A program made the position numbers and the translations under genes. Below the pieces are notes generated by a model. The model did no database searches and was not told the origin of the DNA. It was given only the letters and a program-made list of their open reading frames with translations. A stretch of DNA of 8,260 nt from Lachnospiraceae bacterium (GTDB taxonomy: Bacteria; Bacillota_A; Clostridia; Lachnospirales; Lachnospiraceae): positions 1 to 8,260 of the forward strand of contig JAGCAV010000246.1 in assembly GCA_017652545.1 (NCBI GenBank). Direction: 5' to 3'. Numbering within the stretch: the first letter of the stretch is position 1; every line of letters begins with the position of its first letter. Below are positions 6,737 through 8,260 of the stretch, in pieces.

Positions 6737-8122
6737 ATGAAATTCTACAACACACTGACAATGAAAAAGGAAGAATTTGTCCCGATCGAACCGGGGAAGG
6801 TGAGCATGTATGTATGCGGTCCCACGGTCTACAATCTGATTCACATCGGGAATGCCCGGCCGATGATCGTCTTTGACACGGCACGGCGGTATATGGAGCA
6901 CAAGGGCTATGAGGTCAACTATGTCTCCAACTTTACGGATGTGGATGACAAGATCATCAACAGGGCAAACGAGGAAGGCGTGTCCACAGAGGAGATCTCC
7001 GAGCGCTACATCGAGGAGTGCAAAAAGGACATGCAGGGGATGAACGTGCGGGAAGCAACCACGCATCCCAAGGCAACCTGTGAGATCGACGGGATGATCG
7101 AGATGATCCGGTCACTGATCGACAAGGGGTTTGCCTATGAGGTAAACGGGACCGTTTATTTCAGGACCCGCAAGGACCCGCACTACGGCAAACTGTCCCA
7201 CAAGAACCTGGACGATCTGCGAAGCGGCGGAAGGTCTTTGCTGGTCACGGGAGAGGACGAGAAGGAAGATCCGCTGGACTTCGTGCTCTGGAAACCCAAA
7301 AAGGAGGGAGAGCCCTTCTGGAAATCGCCCTGGAGCGACGGCCGTCCCGGCTGGCATATCGAATGTTCGGTCATGTCGAAAAAGTACCTGGGGTCAACGA
7401 TCGACATCCATGCGGGCGGAGAGGACCTGGTCTTTCCGCATCATGAGAATGAGATCGCACAGAGCGAATGCTGCAACGGAGAACAGTTTGTCAGATATTG
7501 GGTCCATAATGGATACGTTAATGTTGACAACAAAAAGATGTCAAAGTCATTGGGCAACTTCTTTACTGTACGTGATGTCGCTAAAGAATATGGGTATGAG
7601 CCGATACGGTTTTTCGCTGTGAGTGCTCATTACCGTTCACCGATCAACTTCAATAGAGAGGTTATGGACCAGTGCAAAGCTTCATTAGCCAGATTGCATA
7701 CATGCCGGGATAATCTTGATTTTGCTATTAAAAATGCAAGCGGTAACAATACTGATTTGATAGATAAAGCAAATGAACGTAAAATGCAGTTTGAAAATGC
7801 AATGGATGATGACCTGAATACTGCAAATGGATTTACGGCGATCTTTGAATTGGTAAGTGATATTAACTCTGCTAAAGATCAATCCAAAGAAGCTTTGGAA
7901 TATGCTGCGTCTGTTTTTGACTCGCTTACGGATGTTCTGGGATTTGATTTCAAAAAGAAGGAAGAAGGAATACCGGAAGATATTCTTGACCTTGTCGAAC
8001 GCAGAGCACAAGCAAAAAAAGACAGAGATTTTGCTCTTGCAGATGCTCTTAGAAATGAGATCACAGGTAAAGGATATGTTGTGGAAGATACACCGCAAGG
8101 TCCCAAAGTAACGAAAAAGTAA
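6737..8122 (+). CDS. cysS: Cysteinyl-tRNA synthetase (composition changes mid-gene)
   Basis: CysRS, a class I synthetase, charges tRNA-Cys with cysteine using ATP in the cytoplasm. The 461 residues are the normal length. HIGN (36-39) is the HIGH signature. Zinc ligands are C27 in YVCGPTVY, C210 in WHIECSVMS, and H235 and E239 in FPHHENE, with the same spacing as in E. coli. KMSKS is at 267-271 (7535-7549). The C-terminal helical region ends with the usual LADALRNEITGKGYVVEDTPQGP. AGGAG (6726-6730) is 6 bases before the ATG. From about codon 250 the gene becomes AT-rich. By hand count, third-position GC is 24 of 35 in codons 216-250 and 6 of 30 in codons 320-349. Codons such as TCA, TTA/TTG, CGT and AAA replace CTG and C/G-ending ones. 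The protein is intact, so the change reflects DNA origin, not decay. Confidence 0.97.
   Translation: MKFYNTLTMKKEEFVPIEPGKVSMYVCGPTVYNLIHIGNARPMIVFDTARRYMEHKGYEVNYVSNFTDVDDKIINRANEEGVSTEEISERYIEECKKDMQGMNVREATTHPKATCEIDGMIEMIRSLIDKGFAYEVNGTVYFRTRKDPHYGKLSHKNLDDLRSGGRSLLVTGEDEKEDPLDFVLWKPKKEGEPFWKSPWSDGRPGWHIECSVMSKKYLGSTIDIHAGGEDLVFPHHENEIAQSECCNGEQFVRYWVHNGYVNVDNKKMSKSLGNFFTVRDVAKEYGYEPIRFFAVSAHYRSPINFNREVMDQCKASLARLHTCRDNLDFAIKNASGNNTDLIDKANERKMQFENAMDDDLNTANGFTAIFELVSDINSAKDQSKEALEYAASVFDSLTDVLGFDFKKKEEGIPEDILDLVERRAQAKKDRDFALADALRNEITGKGYVVEDTPQGPKVTKK
7484..7540. other. Base-composition boundary inside cysS
   Basis: GC falls from about 60% (36 of 60 bases at 7321-7380) through 45% (7441-7500) and 37% (7501-7560) to about 32-35% (7741-7800 and 7861-7920), by hand count. 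It does not recover before the window end. The break lies just before the KMSKS codons, one of the most conserved parts of the gene. The exact base cannot be fixed by eye. Confidence 0.8.
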
Positions 8123-8130
8123 AAAAAATT

Positions 8131-8164
8131 AAAGACCCCGCATTTAAATATGCGAGGTCTTTTT
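8131..8164. terminator. Bidirectional rho-independent terminator after cysS
   Basis: Stem 8131-8143 pairs with 8150-8162, 13 pairs with one C/A mismatch around a 6-base TTAAAT loop. A T-run at 8160-8164 follows on the plus strand. An A8 run (8121-8128) gives the T-run on the minus strand. It serves cysS and the minus-strand gene ending at 8178. Confidence 0.92.
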
Positions 8165-8177
8165 GTTTATTATGCTT

Positions 8178-8260
8178 TTACAAAGGATATTTTTCCAGAA
8201 TATGATCTACTATTGGCTGTAAATATTCAGAACCTACCAACTCTATATCTCCGTTATCCA
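8178..8260 (-). CDS. C-terminal end of an unidentified protein, 5' part outside window
   Basis: On the minus strand an open frame enters from the right edge and ends in TAA at 8180-8178. Its last 26 residues begin DNGDIELVGSEYLQP and end VDHILEKYPL. No stop interrupts it up to the window end, and it ends a few bases from a terminator that can act on its strand, as expected for a real gene end. The family cannot be recognised from 26 residues. Its base composition is AT-rich like the end of cysS and unlike the rest of the window. Confidence 0.6.
   Translation of the reverse strand, partial: DNGDIELVGSEYLQPIVDHILEKYPL

Overview
The window is ordinary bacterial chromosome, dense in genes and without phage, IS or CRISPR signatures. 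Protein resemblances (RsgA, an LCP-family protein, PepF, IspF, CysRS), strong GGAGG ribosome binding sites and a GC content of roughly 55-60% over most of the window suggest a Gram-positive Bacillota genome. A higher-GC Lachnospiraceae or related Clostridia member fits best; this is an impression from sequence style, not a database match.

Layout. (1) Positions 2-4038 hold four plus-strand genes in close succession: the 3' part of rsgA (ribosome-maturation GTPase), a membrane-anchored LCP-like protein that lacks the family's catalytic residues, a large polytopic membrane protein of GT-C-like design, and a 62-residue protein of unknown function. The gaps between them are 21, 37 and 88 bases. 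A hairpin with T-tracts on both sides (4089-4140) closes this cluster and also the convergent gene that follows. (2) pepF (oligoendopeptidase F, M3 zinc peptidase) runs on the minus strand, 5973-4168. (3) A compact divergent promoter region (about 5974-6153) drives pepF leftward and ispF-cysS rightward. (4) ispF (MEP isoprenoid pathway) and cysS (cysteinyl-tRNA synthetase) follow on the plus strand. cysS ends at a strong terminator, beyond which the C-terminal end of an unidentified minus-strand gene enters from the right edge.

How the genes fit together. The LCP-like protein and the polytopic protein probably act at the cell envelope. rsgA, pepF, ispF and cysS are housekeeping genes. No novel defence or mobile system was found. 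The most striking signal is an abrupt drop in GC and third-position GC inside cysS, just before the KMSKS motif (about 7484-7540), after which everything to the window end is AT-rich. The reading frame and protein stay intact. This points either to homologous recombination with a lower-GC relative or to a chimeric assembly joined at a conserved motif. The second most notable item is the LCP-like protein, which keeps the fold landmarks but has lost the phosphate- and metal-binding residues and the catalytic arginine loop.
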